NCBI GenBank assembly: GCA_035577985.1
Contig: DATJZY010000057.1
Span: 1-64,000, forward strand
Origin: Candidatus Eisenbacteria bacterium
GTDB taxonomy: Bacteria > Desulfobacterota > Binatia > DP-6
Length of the DNA: 64,000 nt
Direction: 5' to 3'
A program made the position numbers and the translations under genes. Positions 17,658 to 26,541 of this stretch are shown piece by piece. How positions within the stretch are numbered: position 1 is the stretch's first letter; every line of letters starts with the position of its first letter. The notes beneath the pieces were generated by a model. It was not told where the DNA came from, did not search any database, and was given only the letters and a program-made list of their open reading frames with translations.

Positions 17658-18413
17658 CTACCGGAAGAGGTCGAACTCGGGCTTGCGGACGAGCGCCGCG
17701 GCGGCGCCCCCGGGGCCCAGGGTGTAGCGAACCCCACGCACGATCGCCGCGGCGGTCCCGCTGTCCTTCTCCATCACCAGGCCCGCCGCCGCCGCCACCT
17801 CGTCGGCCAGCGCGACGACGGTGTGGTGCAGCTCGCGCCCGAGCAGGTCGGCGCGCCCGCGCAGGTCCAGAAGCGGCTCCATGCCGGCGCACCCGATTGC
17901 GACCTCGACCAGGCCCTCGCGCCAGGGACGGCCGAAGGTGTCCGTCACGACCACTGCGATCGCGACGCCGAAGCGATCCGACAACGTCGTGCGCAGGCGC
18001 TCGGCCGACGCATCGGCGTCCTCGGGGAGGAGCGTGACCACGTCGTCGGCGACGCCGTTCGACTCGTCGACGCCCGCGTTCGCGCACACCCACCCGTGCG
18101 CCGTCTCGACGATGAGATGGCCACGATCGTTGCGGACGATGCGCTTGGTCTGTCGCAGGATCACCTCGACGATGCGCGGGTCCTTGCCCTGCGTCTGCGC
18201 CGCGAGGCGCTCGGCGATCGGCGAGGGGGTGACGTCCGCGACCCGGACGACGGCCCCCTCGGCCTTCGAGACGACCTTCTGGCACACGACCACCACGTCC
18301 TGCGGCTTCATGCCGACGCGGGCGTCCTCGATCGCATTGCCGAGCAGCACGCCGAGGTTCGCGCCGGGCTCGATCATCGGGAGACCGGGCACGGGGATCA
18401 CGGCGACGGTCAT
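17658..18413 (-). CDS. cofE: Coenzyme F420-0:L-glutamate ligase
   Basis: A 251-residue CofE that adds gamma-linked glutamates to F420-0 using GTP. Diagnostic stretches are VVVCQKVVSKAEG, the DESNGV loop, TDTFGRPWREG near the metal site and the C-terminal RYTLGPGG. It has the short, stand-alone length and lacks the nitroreductase-like domain of actinobacterial FbiB. The ATG at 18413 overlaps the cofD stop by 4 bases, so the two are translationally coupled. It closes the four-gene F420 block; cofC is not in the window. Confidence 0.93.
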   Translation of the reverse strand: MTVAVIPVPGLPMIEPGANLGVLLGNAIEDARVGMKPQDVVVVCQKVVSKAEGAVVRVADVTPSPIAERLAAQTQGKDPRIVEVILRQTKRIVRNDRGHLIVETAHGWVCANAGVDESNGVADDVVTLLPEDADASAERLRTTLSDRFGVAIAVVVTDTFGRPWREGLVEVAIGCAGMEPLLDLRGRADLLGRELHHTVVALADEVAAAAGLVMEKDSGTAAAIVRGVRYTLGPGGAAAALVRKPEFDLFR

Positions 18414-19357
18414 CGGCGCCCGGCTCCTAGCGCACGCACGACGACGCCGGCAAGGCGGGCGGCGCGCGCCGGCGTCCGCATGACCGTGTCGGTCACGACC
18501 ACGCGCAGGCCGAGGGCCTCGATGCGCCCGGCCCAATGGCGATCCCGCTCGTCGAGCACGAACGTTCCCGCGACACCGGCGTACAGGCGAGCGACGCCGC
18601 GCGGCGACACCTCGTGGCCGAGGCCGCGCAGCATCCGGTGCAGCGGGCCCTTCAACGGCCGCCCCGCGACCAGGGGCGTGATGGCCGCGACCCGCGCGCG
18701 CCGGCGGGCCAGCAGGCGCCGGATCGCCGGGATCGCCAGGATCGGTCCCACCGAGACGAGCGGATTCGACGGAGCGATCACGATGGCGTCGCTCGCGCGC
18801 AGCGCCGCCAGGACGCCTGGCGCGGGACGGGCGCGGAAGCCGCCCGCGATCTCGATTCGCCGCACGCGTCCGCGTGCGCGCCGCCGCACCAGGTAGTCCT
18901 GGAAGGGAAGGCGCCCGGCATCGGTGTGGACGAACGTGCGTACGCGGTCGTCGCTCATCGGGAGCACGCGTGCCGCGAGGCCGTGTCGTGACGCGAGCGC
19001 GGCCGTCACGCGCGACAGCGACCACCCGCGTCGCAGCCGATCGGTGCGATAGAGGTGCGTCGCGAGATCGCGGTCCCCGAGCCGGAACCAGGCGGGCTCG
19101 CCGAGATCGCCGAGCGCACCCAGGGTCGCAAACGTGTCGCCGGCGATGCCCCATCCCTGTCCGGGATCGGCGCGACCGGCGAGCGTGTACAGCACCGTGT
19201 CGAGATCCGGCGACACGTGGAGCCCGAAGAACTCTTCGTCGTCGCCCGTATTGCCGATGACGGCGAGCCGGCGAGGGTCAGTGCGGCGCGAGAGCCCCCG
19301 GAGAAACCGGGCGCCCCCCACGCCACCCGCCAGCACCGTGATCCGCGGCTGCGGCAC
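18410..19357 (-). CDS. cofD: 2-phospho-L-lactate / phosphoenolpyruvyl transferase of F420 synthesis
   Basis: A 315-residue CofD/FbiA that joins a GDP-activated three-carbon acid to FO. The N-terminal loop VLAGGVGGARFLRGL binds the nucleotide; GNTGDDEEFFGLHVSPDLD and APSNPLVSVGPI are further family signatures. Whether the donor is lactyl, enolpyruvyl or glyceryl cannot be told from these motifs. Translation starts at a GTG (19357) lying 80 bases inside the end of cofH in another frame, an unusually long overlap. CofE follows with a 4-base overlap. Confidence 0.93.
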   Translation of the reverse strand: MPQPRITVLAGGVGGARFLRGLSRRTDPRRLAVIGNTGDDEEFFGLHVSPDLDTVLYTLAGRADPGQGWGIAGDTFATLGALGDLGEPAWFRLGDRDLATHLYRTDRLRRGWSLSRVTAALASRHGLAARVLPMSDDRVRTFVHTDAGRLPFQDYLVRRRARGRVRRIEIAGGFRARPAPGVLAALRASDAIVIAPSNPLVSVGPILAIPAIRRLLARRRARVAAITPLVAGRPLKGPLHRMLRGLGHEVSPRGVARLYAGVAGTFVLDERDRHWAGRIEALGLRVVVTDTVMRTPARAARLAGVVVRALGAGRR

Positions 19358-20534
19358 CGGACGCTCCCAGGCGTTGGTAGAGGGTCGTTCGCTGCACCGG
19401 GCGGCGTCCCATGGTGGAGACGAGCGCGCAGATCTCCTCGACCGACGTGTACTCGCCGGCGTCGGCGCCGGCCTCGCGCGAGATGCTCTCTTCCATGAGC
19501 GTGCCGCCGAAGTCGTCGCAGCCGGCGCGCAGCGTGAGCTGCGAGAGCCGGTGGCCGAGCTTCACCCACGAGGTCTGGATGTGGTCGATCCAGCCGCGGA
19601 AGAACAGGCGCGACGCGGCGTAGATGCGGAGGTCACGCAGGCCCTTCGGCTGCGGCGTCACCCTCCCGTCGTGGTAGAGCTGCGTGTTCTCCCAGATGAA
19701 CCCGAGCGGCACGAACTCGGTGAAGCCGCGCGTCTCCTTCTGGATCGAGCGGAGCAGGTCCATGTGCCGCGCGACGTGCCCCGGCGTTTCGATGTGGCCG
19801 TACATGACGGTCGACGTGGTCGGCACGCCGAGTCGGTGCGCGGTCGTGATGATCTCGATCCACGTGCGCACGTCGACCTTCTTGTGCGAGAGGATCTCGC
19901 GCACCTCGTCGTCGAGGATCTCGGCTGCGGTGCCGGGGATCGAGCCGAGCCCGCCGTCGCGCAGCATCCCGATGTAGGACGGGTAGTCCATCTGCGTGCG
20001 GCGCGCGCCGTACATGATCTCCATCGGGGAGAAGGCGTGGACGTGGATCTGCGGGAAGCGCGTCTTGATGCCGACGAGCACGTCCCGGTAGGTGAACGGC
20101 TCCATGTCGGGGTTGATGCCGCCCTGCATGCAGACTTCGGTGGCACCGCGGGCGATGGCTTCCTCGACCTTTCCGAGGATGACGTCCATGCCGTGGTTGT
20201 ACGCGTCCTCCTCCCAGCGCTGGCGCTTGAAGGCGCAGAACTGGCAGTTGACGAAGCAGACGTTCGTGAAGTTGATGTTGCGGTTGACGACGTAGGTGAC
20301 GTCGCCGCCGACGTCCGCCGCCCGTGCCGTGTCGGCGGCGCGCACGAGCGCCAGCAGGTCGTCGCCCTCGACCTGGAGGAGCACTTCGGCGTCGGCGGTG
20401 GAGAGCTCGCGATGTCCGAGCGCGCCGTCGAGCATCGCCCGGATCTCGGGCTTCGCGCGTCCGAGAACGCGCTCGACCGGCTCGTCGTTCAGCGCGACCG
20501 CCTCGATGGCGTCCCACGGATCCAGCCAGCTCAT
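19278..20534 (-). CDS. cofH: FO synthase subunit 2, radical SAM
   Basis: A 418-residue radical SAM enzyme that couples tyrosine to the ribityl-pyrimidine in FO synthesis, acting with CofG. The cluster cysteines are Cys93, Cys97 and Cys100 (CFVNCQFC). EVCMQGGINPD, HAFSPMEI and the RRPVQRTTLYQRLG ending match the CofH half of FbiC. About 30 residues of low-complexity tail follow that natural end, and their codons are the ones overlapped by cofD; the tail probably reflects a lost stop codon. The ATG at 20534 overlaps the cofG stop by 4 bases. Confidence 0.94.
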   Translation of the reverse strand: MSWLDPWDAIEAVALNDEPVERVLGRAKPEIRAMLDGALGHRELSTADAEVLLQVEGDDLLALVRAADTARAADVGGDVTYVVNRNINFTNVCFVNCQFCAFKRQRWEEDAYNHGMDVILGKVEEAIARGATEVCMQGGINPDMEPFTYRDVLVGIKTRFPQIHVHAFSPMEIMYGARRTQMDYPSYIGMLRDGGLGSIPGTAAEILDDEVREILSHKKVDVRTWIEIITTAHRLGVPTTSTVMYGHIETPGHVARHMDLLRSIQKETRGFTEFVPLGFIWENTQLYHDGRVTPQPKGLRDLRIYAASRLFFRGWIDHIQTSWVKLGHRLSQLTLRAGCDDFGGTLMEESISREAGADAGEYTSVEEICALVSTMGRRPVQRTTLYQRLGASGAAAADHGAGGWRGGRPVSPGALAPH

Positions 20535-21718
20535 GCGGGGTGTACCTCCATGCTCGCCGTCGTCGAGAACCGGTCCAGCGCACGCGCGACCGCCGGGCGG
20601 AGCGCCGAATCGAGCCACGCGGGATCGCCGGCGTAGCGATCGTAGATCGGCAGGCGGGGCCGCAGCGCGTAGCCCGCCGCCCCGCACACGCCCGCGAGCG
20701 CACGCAGGTGCGGCCACGGCGCCTCGGGATTCACGTAGTCGGGCGTGAGCGGCGAGATACCGCCCCAGTCGTTGAGGCCGGCCGAGAGCAGCAGGGCGTG
20801 GTCGTCCGGCGAGAGGTTCGGCGGAGCCTGGACGCTCACCTCGTCGTCGAGCACGAGCCGCGCGATCGCGATCGTGCGTGCGAGGTCGAGCGCGTCCGGC
20901 TCGGGTGCGTCGGCGAGCGGGATCGTCGGCTTGGTGCGGAAGTTCTGGACGATCACCTCCTGCACGTGGCCGTAGGCGCGGTGCAGGTCGCGGATGGCGA
21001 AGAGGGTGTCAACGCGTTCTGCCGGCGTCTCGCCGATGCCGATGAGAAGGCCGGTCGTGAAGGGGATCGCGAGCTCGCCGGCCTCGCGGAGCATCGACAG
21101 GCGGACCGCCGGATCCTTGTCCGGCGCCCACTGATGCACCTGGCCGCGCTCGCGCAGTCGGGGCGAGACGTTCTCGAGCATGAGCCCGAGGCTCACGTTC
21201 ACGCGCCGCAGCCGCGCCATCTCGTCGCGCGTGAGGATGCCGGCGTTCGTGTGCGGGAGCAGGTCGCAGTCGAGCGCGATCTCGCAGGCGCGTTCGACGT
21301 ACGCCGCGGTCGTGGCGTGGCCCAGCTCGCGCAGGAGGTCGCGGTAGCCGCGAAAGGCGATCTCCGGCTTGTCCCCGAGGCACATGAGCGCCTCGACGCA
21401 TCCGAGGCGACGCCCGCGCTCGGACCAGGCGCGGATCTCCTCGGGGCGCATGGTCCACGCGTCGGGATCGCCGGGATCCTTGCGGAACGTGCAGTAGGTG
21501 CAGCGGTCGCGGCACAGGTTCGTGACCGGAAGGAACACCTTCGGCGAGTAGGTGACCGTCCGCCCCCAGGCGCGGTCGCGGCGCTCCGCCGCCGTCGCCA
21601 GAAGGGCGTCGGTCGCCGGGACGGACTCGAGCAGGGCGGTCGCCTCGGCGTGCGTGAGCTCCGCACCGATGCGCCCGCGCTCCAGTGCGTCGAAGAGTCG
21701 CGCGGACGGTTCCATCAC
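20531..21718 (-). CDS. cofG: FO synthase subunit 1, radical SAM
   Basis: A 395-residue radical SAM enzyme for the ring-closing step to FO, the F420 chromophore. Cluster cysteines are Cys69, Cys73 and Cys76 (CRDRCTYC). EALMCLGDKPE, LPHTNAGILTRDEM, NVSLGLMLENVS and LSPDDHALLLSAG are strongly CofG-like. Adjacent GTG (21718) and ATG (21715) codons could both start it. It is the first gene of a minus-strand run cofG-cofH-cofD-cofE, with separate cofG and cofH genes rather than the fused FbiC of actinobacteria. Confidence 0.94.
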   Translation of the reverse strand: MMEPSARLFDALERGRIGAELTHAEATALLESVPATDALLATAAERRDRAWGRTVTYSPKVFLPVTNLCRDRCTYCTFRKDPGDPDAWTMRPEEIRAWSERGRRLGCVEALMCLGDKPEIAFRGYRDLLRELGHATTAAYVERACEIALDCDLLPHTNAGILTRDEMARLRRVNVSLGLMLENVSPRLRERGQVHQWAPDKDPAVRLSMLREAGELAIPFTTGLLIGIGETPAERVDTLFAIRDLHRAYGHVQEVIVQNFRTKPTIPLADAPEPDALDLARTIAIARLVLDDEVSVQAPPNLSPDDHALLLSAGLNDWGGISPLTPDYVNPEAPWPHLRALAGVCGAAGYALRPRLPIYDRYAGDPAWLDSALRPAVARALDRFSTTASMEVHPA

Positions 21719-21814
21719 AGGACGAGTCGCAGCTATCGGAGGCCCGCAGGCCTGTCAAGGATGCGCGCGACGCTAACGCCCCGTCACCGATGACGTTTCG
21801 GTGACCGACGCGCG

Positions 21815-22912
21815 CTACGCGACGGCCGAGGCCTGGTCCTGGTCGACGACGCCCGCCTGCGGGCGAAGGACGAGCGCGCAGCGCGTCCCGGTCGGGCCCG
21901 AGGTGATGTCGAGCGTCGCCCCGAGCACGCGCACGAGGCGCCCCGCGAGGCGGAGGCCGAAGCCGAGCAGGCGCGGCGGATCGACGTTCGGGCGCGCGGC
22001 GATCACGTCGCGCGTCTCGGCGATCATCTCGGGCGCCATGCCCGGTCCCGTATCGCGGATCTCGAGCAGCACCGTGCCGTTGGGACCGGCTTCGGCTGCG
22101 AGCACGACCTCGCCGGCGAGGGTGTAGCGGACGGCGTTGTCCGTGAGCGCCCGGATGAGACGGCCCAGCATCTGGCGGTCGGTCTTGAGCTCGAGCGCAC
22201 CCGAAGCCTCGATCCTGACCGACAGACCCTTCTGATCGGAGATCGCGCGTACCTCGTCGACGACCCGCGCCAGCTCCTCCGAAATCCGCACCCGCGCGAT
22301 GTGGGCCGGAACGAGGCCACGATCGAGCTCGACCATGTAGAAGAGCGTCTCGACGTAGGCGAGGAGCGCCGTCGAGTTCGACTGGATGCGATCGAGCGCC
22401 AGGCGCTGCTCGTCCGACAGCTCCTGCTGGTTCTCGTCGCGCAGCATGGTCGAGTAGCCCATGATGACGTTGAGCGGCGTGCGGAACTCGTGTGACAGCG
22501 TGGCGAGGATCTGCTCGGGGGCCGAGCGCATGCGCTTGAGCGCCATGCGCCGCGCGAGCGCGGCCTGCACGACGGTGCGCACCTGGTCGCAGTCGAACGG
22601 CTTCGAGATGTAGTCGAAGGCGTGGTGGCGCAGGCCCTGGATGGCGGTGTCGAGCGAGCCGTAGCCGGTGATGATGAGCGCCTCGATCTCCGGGTCGGCC
22701 TTCTTGATGCGTTCGAGGACGGCGATGCCGCCCAGGCCCGGCATGCGCAGGTCGAGCGTGACCAGGTCGACCGCTTCGCGTCCGACCAGTGTCAACGCCT
22801 CGTCACCCGACGACGCCGTCAGGACGTCGCAATCCTTGCCCAGGATGGCGCGCAGGGATTCGCGAACGCCGAGCTCGTCGTCGACGATGAGGACACGGGG
22901 GCGCTCGATCAT
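21815..22912 (-). CDS. Response regulator-histidine kinase hybrid (receiver first)
   Basis: A soluble 365-residue hybrid. The receiver domain comes first, with phospho-acceptor Asp54 (TLDLRMPG) and Lys104 (SKPFD). A HisKA domain follows with His141 (LSHEFRTPLN) and a HATPase domain with TDNAVRYTL and DTGPGM; the second glycine box is replaced by LLGFGLRLAG, a looser match. Phosphate on the receiver would regulate the attached kinase. I chose the ATG at 22912 because the receiver begins directly after it (MIERPRVLIVDD); an in-frame start 60 bases upstream adds no domain. It lies downstream of the NtrC cluster, which may feed it. Confidence 0.87.
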   Translation of the reverse strand: MIERPRVLIVDDELGVRESLRAILGKDCDVLTASSGDEALTLVGREAVDLVTLDLRMPGLGGIAVLERIKKADPEIEALIITGYGSLDTAIQGLRHHAFDYISKPFDCDQVRTVVQAALARRMALKRMRSAPEQILATLSHEFRTPLNVIMGYSTMLRDENQQELSDEQRLALDRIQSNSTALLAYVETLFYMVELDRGLVPAHIARVRISEELARVVDEVRAISDQKGLSVRIEASGALELKTDRQMLGRLIRALTDNAVRYTLAGEVVLAAEAGPNGTVLLEIRDTGPGMAPEMIAETRDVIAARPNVDPPRLLGFGLRLAGRLVRVLGATLDITSGPTGTRCALVLRPQAGVVDQDQASAVA

Positions 22913-23075
22913 GGCGAGGTCCGAACAGCACGAAGCATGCCATCTGCGGGGAGGGTAAGGATCATACGCCACGGCCGTGCGGAAGGAATCTCTGCACAGT
23001 CTTGAACGTCCGCGTGTCGGGTCTGACTCGGTGCCGACACAGTCCCTCCGGCCGGGGCGGTGTCGCGCGTCTGAC

Positions 23076-23681
23076 TCAGCGACCGGAGCCGTCGGGCGGG
23101 TTGCCGTCGTCGGGCCCGCTCTGGTCGTCGTAGCCGGGCGGCGGCGCGTTCCCGCGGGGGTCGTATTGCTGATCGTACGGCGGCGGACGCCACGCGCGGT
23201 GCGGTCGACCCGGCGACTGCGGCTCCGCCTGGCTGGCGCCCGAGTAGCGCCGCGCCCGATAGGCGGCCATGAGATCGATCATTCGCTGCGCGTCGTCGGT
23301 GTACGCGTACACGAGCTTGTCGACCGTGCGACCACTCGTGTCGACCACGAAGACCGCGTTGTTGGTGTAGAGCCGCAGCTCGCGGATGTTCGCGAAGTAG
23401 ACGACGCGGCGGCGGCCTCCGTAGTACCCGGTGGGAATGCCGAACCCGTCGCGTATCGTCACGGCGGCGTCGTACCCGTACGAGGCATCGTCGATCCACG
23501 CCTGGACGATGCGCGGCTTGAGGGCGCGGCTCAGCGTCTCGACGAAGGCCTGCTCCCGCTGCGCGCGCGTCATACCCTCCAGCACGGCGTCGTTCGGCTG
23601 GTAGGGGACCTGCCTGGCGCATCCCGACAGCACGCCGACGAGCACGACGACCGAAAGCGGACGAAGCGAGGGGAAGGCCAT
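23076..23681 (-). CDS. Lipoprotein of unknown function
   Basis: A 201-residue predicted lipoprotein with lipobox VGVLSGC (Cys21). The folded part (about 25-150) carries GYDAAVTIRDGFGIPTGYYGGRR and an LYTNNAVFVVDTSG strand. The last 50 residues are Pro/Gly/Asp-rich and probably disordered. I do not recognise the family. It sits between the NtrC-type regulator gene and the receiver-kinase hybrid, all on the minus strand, so it could be an envelope sensor or effector of that pathway; the link rests on position alone. Confidence 0.75.
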   Translation of the reverse strand: MAFPSLRPLSVVVLVGVLSGCARQVPYQPNDAVLEGMTRAQREQAFVETLSRALKPRIVQAWIDDASYGYDAAVTIRDGFGIPTGYYGGRRRVVYFANIRELRLYTNNAVFVVDTSGRTVDKLVYAYTDDAQRMIDLMAAYRARRYSGASQAEPQSPGRPHRAWRPPPYDQQYDPRGNAPPPGYDDQSGPDDGNPPDGSGR

Positions 23682-23744
23682 GGCCCGGTCTCCCGCCTAG
23701 CCGACACCGCCGCGGTTGTCGATGCGGCTCTCTGTGCACGTCGC

Positions 23745-25139
23745 TCAGCGATCCGGGGTGTCGATCCCGAGCTTGTCCATCCGGTACTTGAGAATCCGCC
23801 GCGTCGTGCCGAGCATCTCCGCCGCGCGCGTCTGGTTGAACTCCATCTGCTGGAGGGCCTCGGCGATGATCTCGCGCTCGAACTCGTCGACCGCGGTGCC
23901 GAGCGACTTCCGGCCCGCGAGCACCTGATCCTTCAGGTCGCCGGGCGACGCGTCGGTGCGGCGCACCTGCTCGGGCAGGTCCTCGAGGCTGATGGTCGGG
24001 CCCTCGGACAGCACGAGCACGCGCTCGATCAGGTTCTCGAGCTCGCGGACGTTGCCCGGCCATGGATAGCGGAGCAGGGCGTCCGCGGCCTCCGGCTTCA
24101 CCTGCTTCTCCGGGAGGCTCATCTCGCGACACTTGTTGGCGACGAAGTGGCGGATGAGGAGGATCAGGTCGTCGCGGCGCTCGCGCAACGGCGGCAGGTG
24201 CACGGAGACGACGTTCAGGCGGTAGTAGAGGTCCGGGCGGAACGTACCGTCCTTGATGGCGCTCGTGAGGTCGCGGTTGGTGGCGGCGATGATGCGGACG
24301 TCGACCGTCACGGGCTTCTGTCCGCCGACGCGCAGGAACTCGCCGTGCTCGAGCACGCGCAGGAGCTTCGCCTGCGTCGACGGTCCCATCTCGCCGATCT
24401 CGTCCAGGAAGAGGCTACCGCCGTGCGCCAGCTCGAACTGCCCGAGCTTCTTCTGGTGGGCGTCGGTGAACGAGCCCTTCTCGTGACCGAAGAGCTCGCT
24501 TTCGAGTAGCGTCTCGGGGATCGCGGCGCAGTTGAGCGTGACGAGCGGCCGGCGGGCGCGCGGGCTCCCGTAGTGGATCGCCTTCGCGATGAGCTCCTTG
24601 CCCGTGCCGCTCTCGCCGGTGATGAGGACCGTCGTCTTGAGCGGTGCGACGGTGAGGACGGTCTTGAAGACCTCCTGCATGCGGGCCGAGCGGCCGATGA
24701 TGTTCTCGACCTGGTAGCGCCGGCCGACCTCGTGGCGCAGCTCCTCGACCTCGCGCTGCAGGGCCGCGTTCTCCGTCGCCTTGTCGAGGATCACGCGCAG
24801 CTCGTCGACGTCGAAGGGCTTGGTCACGTAGTCGAACGCGCCGAGCTTCATGGCGCCGACGGCGGTCTTCACGGTCTTGGTCGCGGTCAGCATGATGACG
24901 GGCAGGCGCGGATAACGGCTCCGCACCTCCTCCAGGAGCTGGAGCCCGTCCATGCCCGGCATGACGATGTCGAGCAGCAGCACGTCGACGCCGCCGGCGA
25001 CGAGGGCATCGAGGGCATCGCCGCCGCTGCCCACGGCGACCGCCTCGTACGTGTCCTTCAGCACCATGCGGAGCGACTCGCGGACACCCGCTTCGTCGTC
25101 GACGATCAGGACCCGACGCTTGATCTTCTCGACCTCCAT
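23745..25139 (-). CDS. NtrC-family sigma54-dependent response regulator
   Basis: A 464-residue activator with receiver (Asp57 in LLLDIVMPG, Lys107 in TKPFD), AAA+ and Fis-type DNA-binding domains. Walker A is GESGTGKE at 175-182 and Walker B is FLDEIGE near 244. The sigma54-contact loop reads GSFTDA at 222-227 instead of GAFTGA; the key Phe and Thr stay. The C-terminal helix-turn-helix is NQTRAAEMLGTTRRILKYRM. It would activate sigma54 promoters when phosphorylated, probably by the kinase two genes upstream. It begins 10 bases after the pseudo-AAA kinase gene. Confidence 0.93.
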   Translation of the reverse strand: MEVEKIKRRVLIVDDEAGVRESLRMVLKDTYEAVAVGSGGDALDALVAGGVDVLLLDIVMPGMDGLQLLEEVRSRYPRLPVIMLTATKTVKTAVGAMKLGAFDYVTKPFDVDELRVILDKATENAALQREVEELRHEVGRRYQVENIIGRSARMQEVFKTVLTVAPLKTTVLITGESGTGKELIAKAIHYGSPRARRPLVTLNCAAIPETLLESELFGHEKGSFTDAHQKKLGQFELAHGGSLFLDEIGEMGPSTQAKLLRVLEHGEFLRVGGQKPVTVDVRIIAATNRDLTSAIKDGTFRPDLYYRLNVVSVHLPPLRERRDDLILLIRHFVANKCREMSLPEKQVKPEAADALLRYPWPGNVRELENLIERVLVLSEGPTISLEDLPEQVRRTDASPGDLKDQVLAGRKSLGTAVDEFEREIIAEALQQMEFNQTRAAEMLGTTRRILKYRMDKLGIDTPDR

Positions 25140-25149
25140 CGCTGCCTCC

Positions 25150-26541
25150 TCACCTCATCCCCACAGCCGTAGGGAGCCGGACGACGAGCGTCGTCGGCCC
25201 CTGCGGGTCTTCCCGAACGTCGAGCGATCCGCCGTTGCGCTCGAGCACCGTGCGCGCGAGCGTGAACGCCAGCGGCAACATGGTCGGATCCCCGAGATCG
25301 CCCGCGCCCTCGGGCGCCACCAGGCGCCGCAGCCGCGCGGCGGTGGCGTCGCCGGCGGCGAATCGCACGTTGACGACCCCGTTCTGCGCCGTGTCGACGA
25401 CCAGCTCGTCGCGCGCCGGGACCTCGCGCACGACGCCCGCGAGCAGGTTGCGGAGCGCGTACTCGAGCTGCGCCGGGTCGCCCTCGCAGGCGATGCTGGG
25501 GCCGCCGTTCCGCCGTACGCGGACGGCGCGCGCGGCGAGCTCGGGCGCAACCTCGTTCAGCAACCGGTCGAGCACCGGACCCACTTCGACGGCTTCGTGT
25601 CGGGGCGCGCCCAGGCGCGCGAACTCGACGACGTTGTCGAGCAGCTGCTGCATCCGTGCGATCGCGTCGTCGGCGCGCTCGGCGAACTGGGCGCGCAGCT
25701 CGTCGTCGCCGAGAAGCTGGGGCAGGTGGCCGGCGAACGTCTTCACGGTGACGAGCGGGTTCAGCAGCTCGTGCGACAGCTCGGCCAGGAGCAGCTCGAG
25801 CCGCTGATCCGCCGCGGCGGCCGCCTCGTCGCGCGGCTCCGTGGGGGCCTCGATCGGTACGGGCTCCGGCTCGAAGCCGAGATGCGGCACGTCGATCGTG
25901 TCGCCGTCGGTCGTGGCGAGGGCGTGCGCCAGCACCTGCTCCAGCTCCAGGAGATCGCCCGCCCACGGGTGCGTCGTGACGCGGGTGCGCGCCGCGGGCG
26001 AGAGCGCGGGCGTCGGACGGCCGGCGCGCTGCGCGATCGTCTGCAGGATGGCCGACGAGAGCGCCGGCAGCTCGAGCGTCCGGCGCGTGAGCGGCGGCAC
26101 GTCGACGACGATCGACGCGAGCCGCTGCGCGAGGCCCTCGTCGAGCACGACGTCGGGCGTGACGACCGCGATCACCCACACCTCGCCGTCGTCGAGCAGC
26201 GCTTCCAGGTGCAGGCGCGCGACGTCGTCCAGGCGCGCCGGCTCGACGACGAGCGTCGATCCGGCCGGCAGGGCGCGCAGCTCGGGGGCGTCGCCGAGCG
26301 CGATCGCGAGATCGCCCGTGGGCCCCGACGTCGCGTGGAGCGCGCGTGCCAGGCGCACACCGAGGGCCGGCGTCGGCACGAGGAGCTGCACCGGCACGGC
26401 GAGCGGTCGTGCGCGATAGGCGCGGGCGATCGACGGGGCGGTGACGGTCGGGAGCCAGGGAGGCGCGAGCAGGCGGCGCGCCTGCTCGGCGCGCATGGGC
26501 GGGAGCGGAGCCGGTGCCGTACGCTCAGGCTGGCGACCCAT
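25150..26541 (-). CDS. Histidine kinase fused to a decayed sigma54-activator AAA+ domain
   Basis: Residues 20-225 of this 463-residue protein resemble an NtrC-type AAA+ domain: the C-terminal subdomain motif HPWAGDLLELEQVLAHAL (191-208) is clear. Walker A and the GAFTGA loop are missing; a VPTPALG stretch takes the P-loop position. A HisKA domain follows with His257 (LSHELLNPLVTVKTF). The final domain corresponds to HATPase but has only a weak N box (LEYALRNLLAG) and no glycine boxes. It may be a phospho-acceptor or scaffold rather than an active ATPase or kinase. The ATG at 26541 overlaps the upstream kinase stop by 17 bases, and the NtrC gene follows 10 bases later. Confidence 0.78.
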   Translation of the reverse strand: MGRQPERTAPAPLPPMRAEQARRLLAPPWLPTVTAPSIARAYRARPLAVPVQLLVPTPALGVRLARALHATSGPTGDLAIALGDAPELRALPAGSTLVVEPARLDDVARLHLEALLDDGEVWVIAVVTPDVVLDEGLAQRLASIVVDVPPLTRRTLELPALSSAILQTIAQRAGRPTPALSPAARTRVTTHPWAGDLLELEQVLAHALATTDGDTIDVPHLGFEPEPVPIEAPTEPRDEAAAAADQRLELLLAELSHELLNPLVTVKTFAGHLPQLLGDDELRAQFAERADDAIARMQQLLDNVVEFARLGAPRHEAVEVGPVLDRLLNEVAPELAARAVRVRRNGGPSIACEGDPAQLEYALRNLLAGVVREVPARDELVVDTAQNGVVNVRFAAGDATAARLRRLVAPEGAGDLGDPTMLPLAFTLARTVLERNGGSLDVREDPQGPTTLVVRLPTAVGMR

